Source: Methylobacterium sp. J-068 (GTDB lineage: Bacteria > Pseudomonadota > Alphaproteobacteria > Rhizobiales > Beijerinckiaceae). From it: a DNA stretch of 64,000 nucleotides. Positions 25,261 through 34,200 of the stretch are shown in pieces (positions within the stretch are counted from its first letter, which is position 1; every line of letters starts with the position of its first letter). The position numbers and the translations under genes were made by a program. Location: contig NZ_JAKSXY010000122.1 in NCBI RefSeq assembly GCF_022829445.1, forward strand, positions 496,001-560,000. The letters run 5' to 3'. The notes under the pieces are model-generated. The model was not told the DNA's origin and ran no database searches. It worked only from the letters and a program-made list of their open reading frames with translations.

Positions 25261-25266
25261 GGCCGA

Positions 25267-25971
25267 TCAGGCCGCCGGTCCGGCGGAGGCCCCTTGCGCC
25301 AGCGCGGCGAGGTAGGCCCGCAGCAGGGCGACGCGCTTCGGCCGGAAGCTGGTGCCGGCGGTCTCGGCGGCGGCGATCCGGTCGGCGCGGAACATCCGGT
25401 GCGCCTCGCGCAGGCAGCACCAGGCCAGGACCACGAGCTTGCTGTCGAGATAGACGATCGCGAGGGGCCAGATCGTGCGCTCGGTGACGCGGTCCTCCTT
25501 GTCGGCGTAGCGGATCGTCACCGCCTCCTCGCGCCAGCAGCCCTCCCGGATCGTCGCCAGGCCGATGGCGGGCGCGAAGCGCGCCTCGGAGCGTCGGACC
25601 CGGGAGACGGCGTGGAGCAGGTGCTGCTGGCTCGCGTCCGGCAGCGTGGCCGCCACCTTGGCGAGCACCGCATCGGCCGCCCGCGCCAGGGCCGGGTCCC
25701 CCATGTGCCGCACCTCCGAGAGACCGAGCACCAGCGCCTCGATCTCGATCCGGTCGAAGACCTGCGGCGGCAGCGCCCCGTCCTCGATCAGGCGGTAGCC
25801 GTAGCCGCGCTCGCCCTCGATCCGGGCTCCGGCCGCCCGCAGGCTGTCGATGTCGCGGTAGAGCGAGCGCGGCGAGACGCCCGTCTCCTCGGCGAGCCGC
25901 GCGGCCGTCACCGGCGCCGGCAGCATGCGCAGGGCCTGGAGCAGGCGAAACAGGCGGTCCGTGCGGGGCAT
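25267..25971 (-). CDS. HTH-WYL transcriptional regulator (YafY type)
   Basis: A 234 aa regulator with an N-terminal HTH_11 winged helix at 5-60 (RLFRLLQALRMLPAPVTAA, EETGVSPRSLYRDIDSLR) and a WYL domain at about 135-215 (ERTIWPLAIVYLDSKLVVLAW, then CCLREAHRMFRADRI). It is divergent from the GST gene with a 75-base gap containing an inverted repeat, an arrangement often seen for YafY-GST pairs. It most likely regulates itself and the GST. It ends 6 bases from the glsA stop, convergent. Confidence 0.9.
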   Translation of the reverse strand: MPRTDRLFRLLQALRMLPAPVTAARLAEETGVSPRSLYRDIDSLRAAGARIEGERGYGYRLIEDGALPPQVFDRIEIEALVLGLSEVRHMGDPALARAADAVLAKVAATLPDASQQHLLHAVSRVRRSEARFAPAIGLATIREGCWREEAVTIRYADKEDRVTERTIWPLAIVYLDSKLVVLAWCCLREAHRMFRADRIAAAETAGTSFRPKRVALLRAYLAALAQGASAGPAA

Positions 25972-25975
25972 CGCG

Positions 25976-25998
25976 CAACTGACGGAAAGTGGCAGTTG
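25976..25998. promoter_or_regulatory. inverted-repeat operator between yafY-like and GST genes
   Basis: CAACTG-N11-CAGTTG at 25976-25981 and 25993-25998, 5 bases before the regulator start, in the 75-base divergent gap. Likely binding site of the WYL regulator for itself and the GST. Confidence 0.5.
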
Positions 25999-26046
25999 GG
26001 CTCCCGTATAAGCGGGGGTGTCGAAACCGCCAAGCGGAGCCGCCCC

Positions 26047-26649
26047 ATGCTTACCCTCTATCACGCGCCCCAGAGCCGCTCGACCCGCGTCGTCGCCCTC
26101 CTCCATGAACTCGATGCGCTGGACGCGGTGGCGATCGAGCGGGTCACCATCCCGCGCCGGGACGGCTCGGGCGGGCGCGACCCGCGCAATCCTCACCCGG
26201 AGGGCAAGGTCCCGTTCCTGGTCCATGACGGCGTTGCGGTCCGGGAGAGCAGCGCGATCATGCTCCACCTCGCCGACCTGTTCCCGGAGGCGGGCCTCAC
26301 CATTCCGCCGGGGCATCCCCAACGCGGGGCCTATCTCGGCTGGTTCGCGTGGTACGCGGGCGTGGTCGAGCCGGTGATGGTGTTCGAGGCCGCCGGGCTC
26401 GCGCATCCCGCCCTCGCGGCGACCTTCCGGGACGGTGAGGCGCTGCGCCAGCGCCTGCGCGAAGCCCTGGCGGAAGGCCCCTTCCTGTTCGGCGACCGGT
26501 TCACGGCGGCGGACCTGCTGCTCCACTCGCCCTATGCCTGGTTCGGCAAGCCGGGCGACCCGGTCCTCGACGCCTGGATCGACCGCTGCATGGCCCGCCC
26601 CGGCGCGCGCTTCGCCGCTGATTTCGACGCCACGCCCCGATCCGCCTGA
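26047..26649 (+). CDS. glutathione S-transferase family protein
   Basis: A 200 aa GST-like protein: thioredoxin-fold N domain (MLTLYHAPQSRSTRV, with PEGKVPFLVHDGVAVRESSA around the cis-Pro and the glutathione-binding ES near residue 68) and all-helical C domain (FLFGDRFTAADLLLHSPYAW). Similar YafY-controlled GSTs occur in many proteobacteria; the substrate is unknown. ATG 26047 follows a weak GGAG about 10 bases upstream. Confidence 0.88.
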   Translation: MLTLYHAPQSRSTRVVALLHELDALDAVAIERVTIPRRDGSGGRDPRNPHPEGKVPFLVHDGVAVRESSAIMLHLADLFPEAGLTIPPGHPQRGAYLGWFAWYAGVVEPVMVFEAAGLAHPALAATFRDGEALRQRLREALAEGPFLFGDRFTAADLLLHSPYAWFGKPGDPVLDAWIDRCMARPGARFAADFDATPRSA

Positions 26650-26676
26650 TCGACGCCCGGCAAACGCGCAAACAGA

Positions 26677-26706
26677 AGAGCCTGCCGCGGTGATGCGGCA
26701 GGCTCT
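26677..26706. terminator. hairpin between convergent GST and glnII genes
   Basis: AGAGCCTGCCGC / GCGGCAGGCTCT, perfect 12-bp arms around GGTGAT, midway between two convergent stop codons. A likely bidirectional terminator. Confidence 0.75.
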
Positions 26707-26747
26707 GATGTCGAACGAGGCAGAATGCCCAATAATTCGCCTAAGAT

Positions 26748-27788
26748 TTAGGCGGCGGCCTGGGCCTCACCGGCGGTGGGAACCGAGGCGATGGTCTTCA
26801 AGATCTGCGAGGCGATCTGGTAGGGGTCCCCCTGGCTGTTGGGACGGCGGTCTTCCAGGTAGCCCTTGTACTCGTTGTTGACGAAGCTGTGCGGCACGCG
26901 GATCGAAGCGCCGCGATCGGCCACGCCGTAGCTGAACTGGTCGATGGCGGCGGTCTCGTGCTTGCCGGTGAGGCGCATGTGGTTGTCGGGACCGTAGACG
27001 GCGATGTGGTCGTCGAGGTTCTCCTTGAACGCCGCCATCAGCGCCTCGAAATACGCCTTGCCGCCGACGGTGCGCAGGTGCTCGGTCGAGAAGTTGGCAT
27101 GCATGCCCGAGCCGTTCCAGTCGGTCGCGCCCAGCGGCTTGCAATGGTACTCGACGTCGATCTCGTACTTTTCGCAGAGGCGCTGGAGCAGGTAGCGGGC
27201 GACCCACATCTCGTCGGCGGCCTTCTTGGAGCCCTTGCCGAAGATCTGGAATTCCCACTGGCCCTTGGCCACCTCGGCGTTGATGCCCTCGTGGTTGATG
27301 CCGGCGTCGAGGCAGAGGTCGAGGTGCTCCTCGACGATCTTGCGGGCGATGCTGCCGACTTCCTTGTAGCCGACGCCGCAATAATACGGGCCCTGCGGCG
27401 CCGGGTAACCGGAGGCGGGGAAGCCGAGCGGGCGGCCGTCCTTGTAGAAGAAGTACTCCTGCTCGAAGCCGAACCAGGCGCCGTCATCGTCGAGGATGGT
27501 GGCGCGCTTGTTGGAGGCGTGGGGCGTGACGCCGTCCGGCATCATCACTTCGCACATCACCAGAACGCCGTTCTTGCGCGTGGAATCGGGGAAGTGGCGC
27601 ACCGGCTTGAGCATGCAGTCGGAGCTGCCGCCCTCGGCCTGCATCGTCGAGCTGCCATCGAACCCCCACAGCGGAAGCTGCTCGAGGGTCGGGAACGCGT
27701 CGAATTCCTTGATCTGGGTCTTGCCGCGAAGATTCGGCACCGGAGTGTAGCCGTCGAGCCATATATACTCGAGTTTGTATTTGGTCAT
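26748..27788 (-). CDS. glnII: glutamine synthetase type II
   Basis: Eukaryote-type GSII that makes glutamine from glutamate and ammonia. The 346 aa product shows the beta-grasp start MTKYKLEYIWLDGYTPVPNLRGK, split here as KYKLEYIWLDG and PNLRGKT, WGFDGSSTMQAEG near 42, FGFEQEYFF near 108, GINHEGINAEVAKGQWEFQ around 165, and the ATP and glutamate region NFSTEHLR and DRGASIRVP. Such enzymes occur beside GSI in Rhizobiales and are usually induced by nitrogen limitation through NtrC and sigma-54; a matching promoter is seen at 27869-27884. No adenylylation site of the GSI type is expected in this family. Confidence 0.95.
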   Translation of the reverse strand: MTKYKLEYIWLDGYTPVPNLRGKTQIKEFDAFPTLEQLPLWGFDGSSTMQAEGGSSDCMLKPVRHFPDSTRKNGVLVMCEVMMPDGVTPHASNKRATILDDDGAWFGFEQEYFFYKDGRPLGFPASGYPAPQGPYYCGVGYKEVGSIARKIVEEHLDLCLDAGINHEGINAEVAKGQWEFQIFGKGSKKAADEMWVARYLLQRLCEKYEIDVEYHCKPLGATDWNGSGMHANFSTEHLRTVGGKAYFEALMAAFKENLDDHIAVYGPDNHMRLTGKHETAAIDQFSYGVADRGASIRVPHSFVNNEYKGYLEDRRPNSQGDPYQIASQILKTIASVPTAGEAQAAA

Positions 27789-27868
27789 TCCGAGTCTCTC
27801 GTCCTGAAGCGATGCGAAATCCGGCACCGCTGGCGGGATTCGCAGCCATCGCTGGCTGGGGCGGCCTA

Positions 27869-27884
27869 AGCAAGGAGCGCGCCA
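27869..27884 (-). promoter_or_regulatory. sigma-54 promoter of glnII
   Basis: On the minus strand TGGCGCG-CTCC-TTGCT fits the sigma-54 consensus TGGCACG-N4-TTGCW with a single mismatch and exact GG-N10-GC spacing, about 80 bases before the glnII ATG. This matches the known NtrC/sigma-54 control of glnII in rhizobia. Confidence 0.7.
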
Positions 27885-27984
27885 GACGTTCTCCCGATCC
27901 GGATGCGGCACATGAACATCCGATCGTCGCGTGAGACTTCGTTAACGGGTTCGGACCTAGCGCTGAAAGGATCAGGAGATCGCG

Positions 27985-29061
27985 ATGCGCAGACGGATCA
28001 GTAGCGCGCTCGCCGGCGCGGCTCTGCTCGCCGTCGTGACCGCGGAAATCAGCCGCCATCCTACGCGTGCCGGCGAGCCGGCTCCGGTGGCGTCGCCCAC
28101 GTCGCAGGCCGAGCTGGCGGCCGCGCGGGACGCCTACCGGCGCGACGAGACGATCGCCCATCCGGCGGACAACCCCTACAGCCCGGCCAAGGCCGAGCTC
28201 GGCCGGCGCCTGTTCTTCGATCCGGTCCTGTCGGGCGCGGGCACCATGACCTGTGCCAGCTGCCACAACCCTTCGCAATCCTGGAGCGACGGCCGGCCAC
28301 GGGGCATCGGCGAGACCGGCGCGGCGATGAAGCTGCGCACGCCGACGCTCCTCGACGTGGCCCAGAACCCGATCCTCGGATGGGACGGCAAGTTCCGCGA
28401 CCTCGAGGCCGTGGCCTTCACGCCGATCACCAGCGCCAGCGCGATGAACCTGCCCGAGCGCACGCTCCTGGCGCGGCTGGAGCGGGACCCCACCTACGTG
28501 CGGGACTTCTCGCAAGCCTTTCCGGAGCGGACCGGGTCCGGCGAGGACGCGGCGGTCAGCCGTCGGAACGTGGAACGCGCGCTCGCCACCTACCAGCGCT
28601 CCATCGTCTCGGGCCAGTCCCCCTTCGACCGCTGGGTCCTGGGCGACGAGACCGCCATCGACGCCCGCGCCAAGGCGGGCTTCGCGGTCTTCAACGGCCG
28701 CGGCCAGTGCGCCGCCTGCCATTCCGGCTGGACCTTCACGGACGGGTCCTTCCACGACATCGGGGTCGGCACCGGTGACGATATCGGCCGCGCCGCGTTC
28801 TTCACGAATTCCGAGCAGTTGCGCTACGCCTTCAAGACTCCGACCCTGCGCGACGTCGCCGAGCGCGGCCCCTACATGCACGACGGCTCGCTGAGCAGCC
28901 TGGAGCAGGTGATCGACCTCTACGATCGCGGCGGCATCGCGCGGCCGAGCCGGTCACCCGCGATCCGGCCGCTCGGCCTGACGGACGCCGAGAAGCGCGA
29001 CCTCATCACCTTCCTGAAGACCCTGACGGCGGATGTGCCGGGCCAGCCGCGCCTGAACTGA
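27985..29061 (+). CDS. di-haem cytochrome c peroxidase / MauG-family protein
   Basis: A 358 aa periplasmic di-haem protein. The N-terminal signal peptide (SALAGAALLAVVTAE) is followed by two haem c sites, CASCH at 90-94 and CAACH at 242-246. Other family features are PYSPAKAELGRRLFFDP, LDVAQNPILGWDGKF, RRNVERALATYQRSIVSG, and YAFKTPTLRDVAERGPYMHDGS with the axial Met of the C-terminal haem. It probably reduces peroxide or oxidises a protein partner. In a methylotroph it could serve methylamine or methanol metabolism; a cupredoxin is encoded 1.7 kb away. AGGAG lies 8-12 bases upstream of the ATG. Confidence 0.9.
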   Translation: MRRRISSALAGAALLAVVTAEISRHPTRAGEPAPVASPTSQAELAAARDAYRRDETIAHPADNPYSPAKAELGRRLFFDPVLSGAGTMTCASCHNPSQSWSDGRPRGIGETGAAMKLRTPTLLDVAQNPILGWDGKFRDLEAVAFTPITSASAMNLPERTLLARLERDPTYVRDFSQAFPERTGSGEDAAVSRRNVERALATYQRSIVSGQSPFDRWVLGDETAIDARAKAGFAVFNGRGQCAACHSGWTFTDGSFHDIGVGTGDDIGRAAFFTNSEQLRYAFKTPTLRDVAERGPYMHDGSLSSLEQVIDLYDRGGIARPSRSPAIRPLGLTDAEKRDLITFLKTLTADVPGQPRLN

Positions 29062-29079
29062 GCGCCGGCTGACCGCCCC

Positions 29080-29241
29080 TCACCGGAACAGCGGCAGGCT
29101 GGCTCCGAGGAGTCCGAGGCCGGTGAGGAGCAGGCGCCCGGACCAGAGTTCGAGGGCCTCGGCCCGGCTCGGCGTGCGCAGGGCGGCGTAGGACAGGCCG
29201 GTCCCCACCATCAGGCTCGACAGGCTCAGGGTCGCGATCAT
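29080..29241 (-). CDS. small two-helix membrane protein
   Basis: A 53-residue protein, MIATLSLSSLMVGTGLSYAALR, then TPSRAEALELWSGR and a second hydrophobic stretch LLLTGLGLLGASLPLF. GAGGG lies 5 bases before the ATG. Good start, compact hydrophobic-polar-hydrophobic layout and tight fit 18 bases after the convergent peroxidase stop support it being real. No known family. Confidence 0.55.
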   Translation of the reverse strand: MIATLSLSSLMVGTGLSYAALRTPSRAEALELWSGRLLLTGLGLLGASLPLFR

Positions 29242-29548
29242 CGGGCCCTCGGGTGAAATGCTTCGGATGCTGTCCTCGTAGTCCCCCCGAGGTTAGCGAA
29301 CCATCGCCGAGCGATGGCTTTCGGATGGCACCGTCATCGAATCGTTACCGGACAGTCGTGCATCCGACGAAGACTGCCGGCCGCCCCGGCCCTTTCCACG
29401 TCGCCCTCCCCGGAAGCGTTCGCCGATCCGATCGAGTTAACCATTTGGCAAGTTCCGTTAACAACTTCCTTCCGAATACGCGCCAATGCGCGTAGTTTTC
29501 ATCGGGCCGGCAAGTCCCCGATCGCCGACGCTGATGACAAGGCCCCCC
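29242..29548. other. divergent promoter region
   Basis: About 300 bases between the 53-residue membrane protein and the polytopic membrane protein. Two GTTAAC-type sites (GAGTTAACC near 29434 and CCGTTAAC near 29456) mark an AT-richer probable promoter for the right-hand gene. No gene seen. Confidence 0.45.
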
Positions 29549-30589
29549 ATGCAATCCGGAAGGTTTTGGCTCCCCCGTCCCACCGCCATGGTGACGGCGG
29601 CTCTGCTCACGCTCGCGGGCTCCACCGCCGCGACGGCCCACGTGAAGTGGTTCTGCGCCTACGACCTCGTCGGCGCGCCGCGCGGCCTCGGCGACGTCCT
29701 GTGCGCGGATTTCGAGAAACTGATCGGCCTCTCCGTGCTCGCCCTCGTGGTGGGCGGCCTGCTCGAGGGGACCGTGCTGGGGGCAGCGCTGATCCGGTCC
29801 CTCGATCGGACCACGGCCTGGGCCCGCGAGAACACGGAATTGCTGTTCCGCGCGGTCTGCGGCGCGTTCTTCGTCTCGCTCTGGACCCTCGGCGGCATCA
29901 TCCTCACCCCCGAGCTGAAGACGGCCAACGCCGTCCTGCCCTGGTTTCAGCTCGCCATCGCGACGGGCTTCCTGTGGCGCCGGACCATGCCGCTCTCGGC
30001 CCTCGGCATCGTGGTGCTGTTCGCCACGGCCGTGCGGGAATACGGCGCCTTCCACCTCGCCGACTACCCGGTCTTCCTCGGAGTCGCGGCCTATATCGCG
30101 CTGACCGGCCTCGGCCGCTCGCTGCCGGGCGGCATCCGCCCCCTCGACGTGGTGCGCTACACGGCCGCCGTCACGCTGATGTGGGCCTCCGTCGAGAAGT
30201 GGGCCTACCCGCAATGGTCGTTCCCGCTCTTCGTCGAGCATCCGGCGATGACGCTCGGCTTTTCCGGCGAGTTCTTCATGAAGGCGGCCGGCGCCGTGGA
30301 GTTCGTCCTCGCCTTCGCGCTGATCTGCACGCCGCTGGTCCGCCGCATCGCCGCGATCCTGCTCGCCGCCACCTTCGTCTCGGCGATCTTCGAGTTCGGC
30401 AAGGTCGACGCCATCGGTCACGCGCCGATCATCGTCGCCATGGTGGCGATCGCCGCCGACAACGCCGCGGCGCCCTACCGCCTGCGCAACCTGGTCCTGA
30501 CGCCGGTCGGCTACGGCGCCGCGCTCGCCGCCTTCATCGGGCTGTATTACGGCGCCCACGCCGTGCTCCAGGGCACGACCATGCTCTGA
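29549..30589 (+). CDS. polytopic membrane protein of unknown function
   Basis: A 346 aa integral membrane protein with about eight hydrophobic segments. After a possible cleavable first helix (AALLTLAGSTAATA) comes HVKWFCAYDLVGAPRGLGDV, a distinctive conserved-looking His/Trp/Cys segment facing the periplasm. Then repeated helices including TAAVTLMWASVEKWAYPQW and AGAVEFVLAFALICTPLVRR, which have a DoxX-like look. ATG 29549 has AAGG 6 bases upstream; an ATG at 29534 is in frame. No family is claimed. It stands alone between a MauG-like gene and a cupredoxin gene. Confidence 0.7.
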   Translation: MQSGRFWLPRPTAMVTAALLTLAGSTAATAHVKWFCAYDLVGAPRGLGDVLCADFEKLIGLSVLALVVGGLLEGTVLGAALIRSLDRTTAWARENTELLFRAVCGAFFVSLWTLGGIILTPELKTANAVLPWFQLAIATGFLWRRTMPLSALGIVVLFATAVREYGAFHLADYPVFLGVAAYIALTGLGRSLPGGIRPLDVVRYTAAVTLMWASVEKWAYPQWSFPLFVEHPAMTLGFSGEFFMKAAGAVEFVLAFALICTPLVRRIAAILLAATFVSAIFEFGKVDAIGHAPIIVAMVAIAADNAAAPYRLRNLVLTPVGYGAALAAFIGLYYGAHAVLQGTTML

Positions 30590-30612
30590 CGGGCGGCCCC
30601 GCATCGCGGCCG

Positions 30613-30650
30613 AAGGGCTCCGCCTCTCCCGGGCGGGGCCTTTTCGTTTT
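30613..30650 (+). terminator. Rho-independent terminator
   Basis: GGCTCCGCC / GGCGGGGCC (30616-30624 and 30632-30640) with the loop TCTCCCG, followed by TTTTCGTTTT. Terminates the membrane-protein gene ending at 30589. Confidence 0.8.
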
Positions 30651-30715
30651 CCAGGAACCGAACGTCTCTTAGGCGGGACCTGACGTCACGCGCCAAGGGA
30701 CACGCATCCGCAGGC

Positions 30716-31063
30716 TCAGCGGCCCTCGACGCGGACGGCGAGCTTCATCTTGGGGTGAATGCCGCACAGGACCGCGAAGGTGCCTCCCACCGTGAAGGTC
30801 ACCAGGGTCCGGCTGCCGGGCTTCAGATCCCCGGAATCGAAGCTGAATTCGGGGGAATCGACGTAGACGTGGTGCAGCAGGTCGCCGTCGTCGTTGACGA
30901 TCTCGACGGAGGCGCCGCGCGGCAGGAGAACGGCGTTCGGCTGGAACGCCCGCCCCTTCTGGGACACGTGCAGGGTCGGCGGCCCGATGGCCGCCAGGGC
31001 GATGCCGCCCGTGACCGCGCCGACGGCGCCGAAGATGAAGGCCGCGAGAGACAATCTCCGCAT
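30716..31063 (-). CDS. periplasmic cupredoxin
   Basis: A 115 aa plastocyanin/pseudoazurin-like blue copper protein with a signal peptide (MRRLSLAAFIFGAVGAVTGG, cleaved after IALA). The copper ligands can be seen: His in DLLHHVYVDS and Cys-His-Met in LCGIHPKMKLAV, the order expected for type 1 copper. The ATG at 31063 gives the proper signal peptide; the frame is open to 31165. Proteins of this group are often labelled methylamine utilisation protein; it could carry electrons for the MauG-like protein or another dehydrogenase. Confidence 0.85.
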   Translation of the reverse strand: MRRLSLAAFIFGAVGAVTGGIALAAIGPPTLHVSQKGRAFQPNAVLLPRGASVEIVNDDGDLLHHVYVDSPEFSFDSGDLKPGSRTLVTFTVGGTFAVLCGIHPKMKLAVRVEGR

Positions 31064-31278
31064 CGTTTTCTCGCTCGTGAAGCGATGCCGGGAAGGATGA
31101 CGCTTGGATGTAGACACTGACATCGAGCCCCGCGCCCGGCTTGATTTCTTCGACATCACAAGCATCCCATGCCGAGATGAAGCACCTGTTAAGGCTGAAA
31201 TCTAAGGCGCGGATATCTCAAGAGCACCTTAACATCTTCCTGTCATTCTGCGGCCTATCGTTGGACGGGACAGGCTTG

Positions 31279-34161
31279 ATGACATCTCCCGAAACACCGA
31301 TCCCCATGCGCCCGCGCCGACGCGCGGCCGACACGGTCGGTGCGATGCTCGGCACGATCCGGGGCCGGATCGTGATCGCGTTCCTGGTGATGAGTGCGAT
31401 CACCGGCGCGCTTGGCCTGTCGGCGGCCTCGAGCATCCGCCGGGCGGACGAACTCGTCAGCCAGACCTTCGACCGGTCGCTGATGTCGATCAACTACGCC
31501 CGCGCGGCCGCCACCGACTTCGCCGGGATGCGGACCGTCGAGGCGCGGCGCGGGCTGGCCGCCGATCCGGCGGCCCGGGCCCTCCTCGACGAGCGCTTCG
31601 CCAGCCTGGAGCGCCTCCTCGCGGAGGATCTCGAGATCGCCGTCGAGCGCGCCCAGTCGGACCGTGCCACCGGGGCGGCGCGGGCGGCCGAGCAGGCCGT
31701 CGCGGCCTGGAACGCGGCCCGCTCCAGGCTGTCCGAGACGCATCGGGACGCGGCCGCCTACGCGGTGCTCGACCGGCATGCCGCCGCCGCGGAGGAGAAC
31801 TTCGACCTCTTCATCAACTACACGGCCGGCGACGGCTTCATCTACCGCCAGCAGGCGCGGGCCATCGTCGCCCGCGAGACGCGGCTCAACCTGTTCGGCA
31901 CCCTCTTCGCCGTGCTCCTCTCCGGCATCGTGGCGTTCGGCCTCGCGCGCCGCATCATGCGGCCGCTGGCCGAAGCCTCGCAGGCGGCCGCCCGCATCGC
32001 GGCCGGCGATCTCGGCGGCACGATGCCGACGGCCGGCGGCGACGAGGTCGGCACGCTGCTGGCCGCCATGGGCGTCATGCGGGACAACATCCGGCACGCC
32101 ATGGAGCGGGAGGTCGCGCAGCGCATCTCGGCCGAGGACCAGCTCGCCGACGCCCTCGAAACCTCCCGCGAGGGCATCGTCGTGGTCGACGAGGCCGGCC
32201 GCGTCACCCTCACCAACAGCCAGGCGGACGATTACCTCGGCTTTCCCGCCGGCACCCTGCCGGCCGGCAGCGCCATCGCGGGCCTCGCGCGGGACGCCGC
32301 CGGTCCGGGCAGCCTCGCCCGGGCGCTCATCGACGCCACGGAGGAGCGCAGCGAGCTGCGCCTCGAGGACGGCCGCTGGCTCCGAATCAGCCGTAACGCG
32401 ACGCGCAGCGGCGGCTTCATCGCGGTCTGCAGCGACATCACCCTGCTCAAGCAGCAGGAAGCGACGCTCCAATCCACGAACCTGCGCCTCGACACCGCCC
32501 TCGACAACATGTCCCAGGGCCTCTGCCTGTTCGACGCCGCCGGCCGGCTCACGGTGGTCAACCGGCGCTATTGCGAGATCTTCGGCCTCGGCCCGGAGGC
32601 GCTGCCCCTCGGCCTGCCCTATCATGCCGTCGCGGCCCTGGGTGCCGCCTGCACCGAGTACCCGCACGCCGAGCCAGACGCCTTCGCGCTGGCCCTGGCC
32701 GAGACGGCCTCGGGCCGGCCGACCGATTCCGATTTCCTGCACCTCACCGACGGCCGCGTGGTGGCGGTCTCGCACAAGGCGGTGCGGGGCGGCGGCCTGG
32801 TGGCGACCTTCGAGGACGTGACCGAGCGCCGGGAGGCCGATGCCCGCATCGCCTTCATGGCCCGCCACGACGTCCTCACCGGACTGCCGAACCGGGCGAT
32901 GTTCGGCGAGCGCATCGAGGACGCGGTCGCCCAGCTCGGGCGCGGCAGCCCCTTCTCGGTGCTCTGCCTCGACCTCGACCGCTTCAAGGAGGTCAACGAC
33001 ACCCTCGGCCATCCGGTGGGCGACGCGCTTCTGCGCGCGGTGGCCGACCGGCTGCGCGCCTGCGTGCGCGAGGTCGACACCGTGGCGCGCCTCGGCGGCG
33101 ACGAGTTCGCCATCATCCTCACGGAGACCGAGCGGCCGCAGGACGCCGCCGGGCTCGCGCGGCGGATCGTGGAGGTCGTCAGCGCGCCCTACGATCTCGA
33201 CGGGCACCGCGCCAGCGTCGGGGTCAGCATCGGCATCTGCTTCGCGCCCGGCGACGGCACCTCCTGCGAGAAGCTCCTGAAGAACGCCGATGTGGCGCTC
33301 TACCGCGCCAAGGCGGACGGGCGCGGCACCTGGCGCTTCTTCGAGGCGGAGATGGACATCAGCCTCCAGACGCGCCGGGCCCTCGAACTCGACCTGCGCG
33401 AGGCCCTGACCCGCGAGGAGTTCGAACTCCACTACCAACCGATCTACGACTTCCGGGGCCGGCGGATCGGCGGCTTCGAGGCGCTGGTCCGCTGGCGCCA
33501 CCCGGTGCGCGGCCTCGTGCCGCCCGGCGAATTCATCGCGGTGGCCGAGGAGATCGGCCTCATCGTGCCCCTCGGCACGTGGTGCCTCGTCACCGCCTGC
33601 ACCGAGGCGATGCGCTGGCCCGACGGCATCAAGGTGGCGGTGAACGTCTCGGCCGTGCAGTTCCGCGACGAGGTCATCGTCGAGGCGGTGCGACAGGCCC
33701 TGGTCCAGAGCCGCCTGCCGCCCGGCCGCCTGGAACTGGAGATCACCGAATCGGTGCTCCTGAAGGACAACATCGCGACGCTCGCGACCCTCTACGCCCT
33801 GCGCCGGATGGGCGTGCGGATCGCGATGGACGATTTCGGAACCGGCTACTCGTCCCTCAGCTACCTGCGCAGCTTCCCCTTCGACAAGATCAAGATCGAC
33901 CAGTCCTTCGTGCGCGACATCACGAGCAAGACGGATTCCGGGCTGATCGTGCGCGCCGTCATCGGCCTCGGGCTCAGCCTCGGGATGCGGACCACCGCCG
34001 AGGGCATCGAGACCGAGGCGCAGTTCGACCGCCTGCGCTACGAGGGCTGCGACGAGGGTCAGGGCTACTACTTCGCCAAGCCCGGCCCCGCCCGCGACGT
34101 GCCGGCGGTGCTGGAGCGCTGGTCGGCGGGGCCGAACGGCGCCTCGCGCGCCGTGGCCTGA
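31279..34161 (+). CDS. membrane-bound GGDEF-EAL cyclic-di-GMP protein
   Basis: A 960 aa sensor with TM1 at about 28-50, a periplasmic four-helix region, TM2 at about 203-225, HAMP, two PAS domains (about 295-415 and 420-530), GGDEF (about 540-700) and EAL (about 715-950). The diguanylate cyclase site GGDEF is intact at 606-610 and has the RxxD inhibitory site (REVD) five residues before it. The phosphodiesterase site is also intact: EAL at 734-736, DDFGTGYSSL at 851, KIDQSFV after it. Both activities are therefore possible, probably with one dominant under a given signal. Start ATG 31279 has only a weak GGACAGG upstream; ATG 31306 is an alternative. Single gene. Confidence 0.9.
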   Translation: MTSPETPIPMRPRRRAADTVGAMLGTIRGRIVIAFLVMSAITGALGLSAASSIRRADELVSQTFDRSLMSINYARAAATDFAGMRTVEARRGLAADPAARALLDERFASLERLLAEDLEIAVERAQSDRATGAARAAEQAVAAWNAARSRLSETHRDAAAYAVLDRHAAAAEENFDLFINYTAGDGFIYRQQARAIVARETRLNLFGTLFAVLLSGIVAFGLARRIMRPLAEASQAAARIAAGDLGGTMPTAGGDEVGTLLAAMGVMRDNIRHAMEREVAQRISAEDQLADALETSREGIVVVDEAGRVTLTNSQADDYLGFPAGTLPAGSAIAGLARDAAGPGSLARALIDATEERSELRLEDGRWLRISRNATRSGGFIAVCSDITLLKQQEATLQSTNLRLDTALDNMSQGLCLFDAAGRLTVVNRRYCEIFGLGPEALPLGLPYHAVAALGAACTEYPHAEPDAFALALAETASGRPTDSDFLHLTDGRVVAVSHKAVRGGGLVATFEDVTERREADARIAFMARHDVLTGLPNRAMFGERIEDAVAQLGRGSPFSVLCLDLDRFKEVNDTLGHPVGDALLRAVADRLRACVREVDTVARLGGDEFAIILTETERPQDAAGLARRIVEVVSAPYDLDGHRASVGVSIGICFAPGDGTSCEKLLKNADVALYRAKADGRGTWRFFEAEMDISLQTRRALELDLREALTREEFELHYQPIYDFRGRRIGGFEALVRWRHPVRGLVPPGEFIAVAEEIGLIVPLGTWCLVTACTEAMRWPDGIKVAVNVSAVQFRDEVIVEAVRQALVQSRLPPGRLELEITESVLLKDNIATLATLYALRRMGVRIAMDDFGTGYSSLSYLRSFPFDKIKIDQSFVRDITSKTDSGLIVRAVIGLGLSLGMRTTAEGIETEAQFDRLRYEGCDEGQGYYFAKPGPARDVPAVLERWSAGPNGASRAVA

Positions 34162-34200
34162 GGCGGGGCCGGCGCGGCGGGGCGGCGCGCGGCTCCCCGG

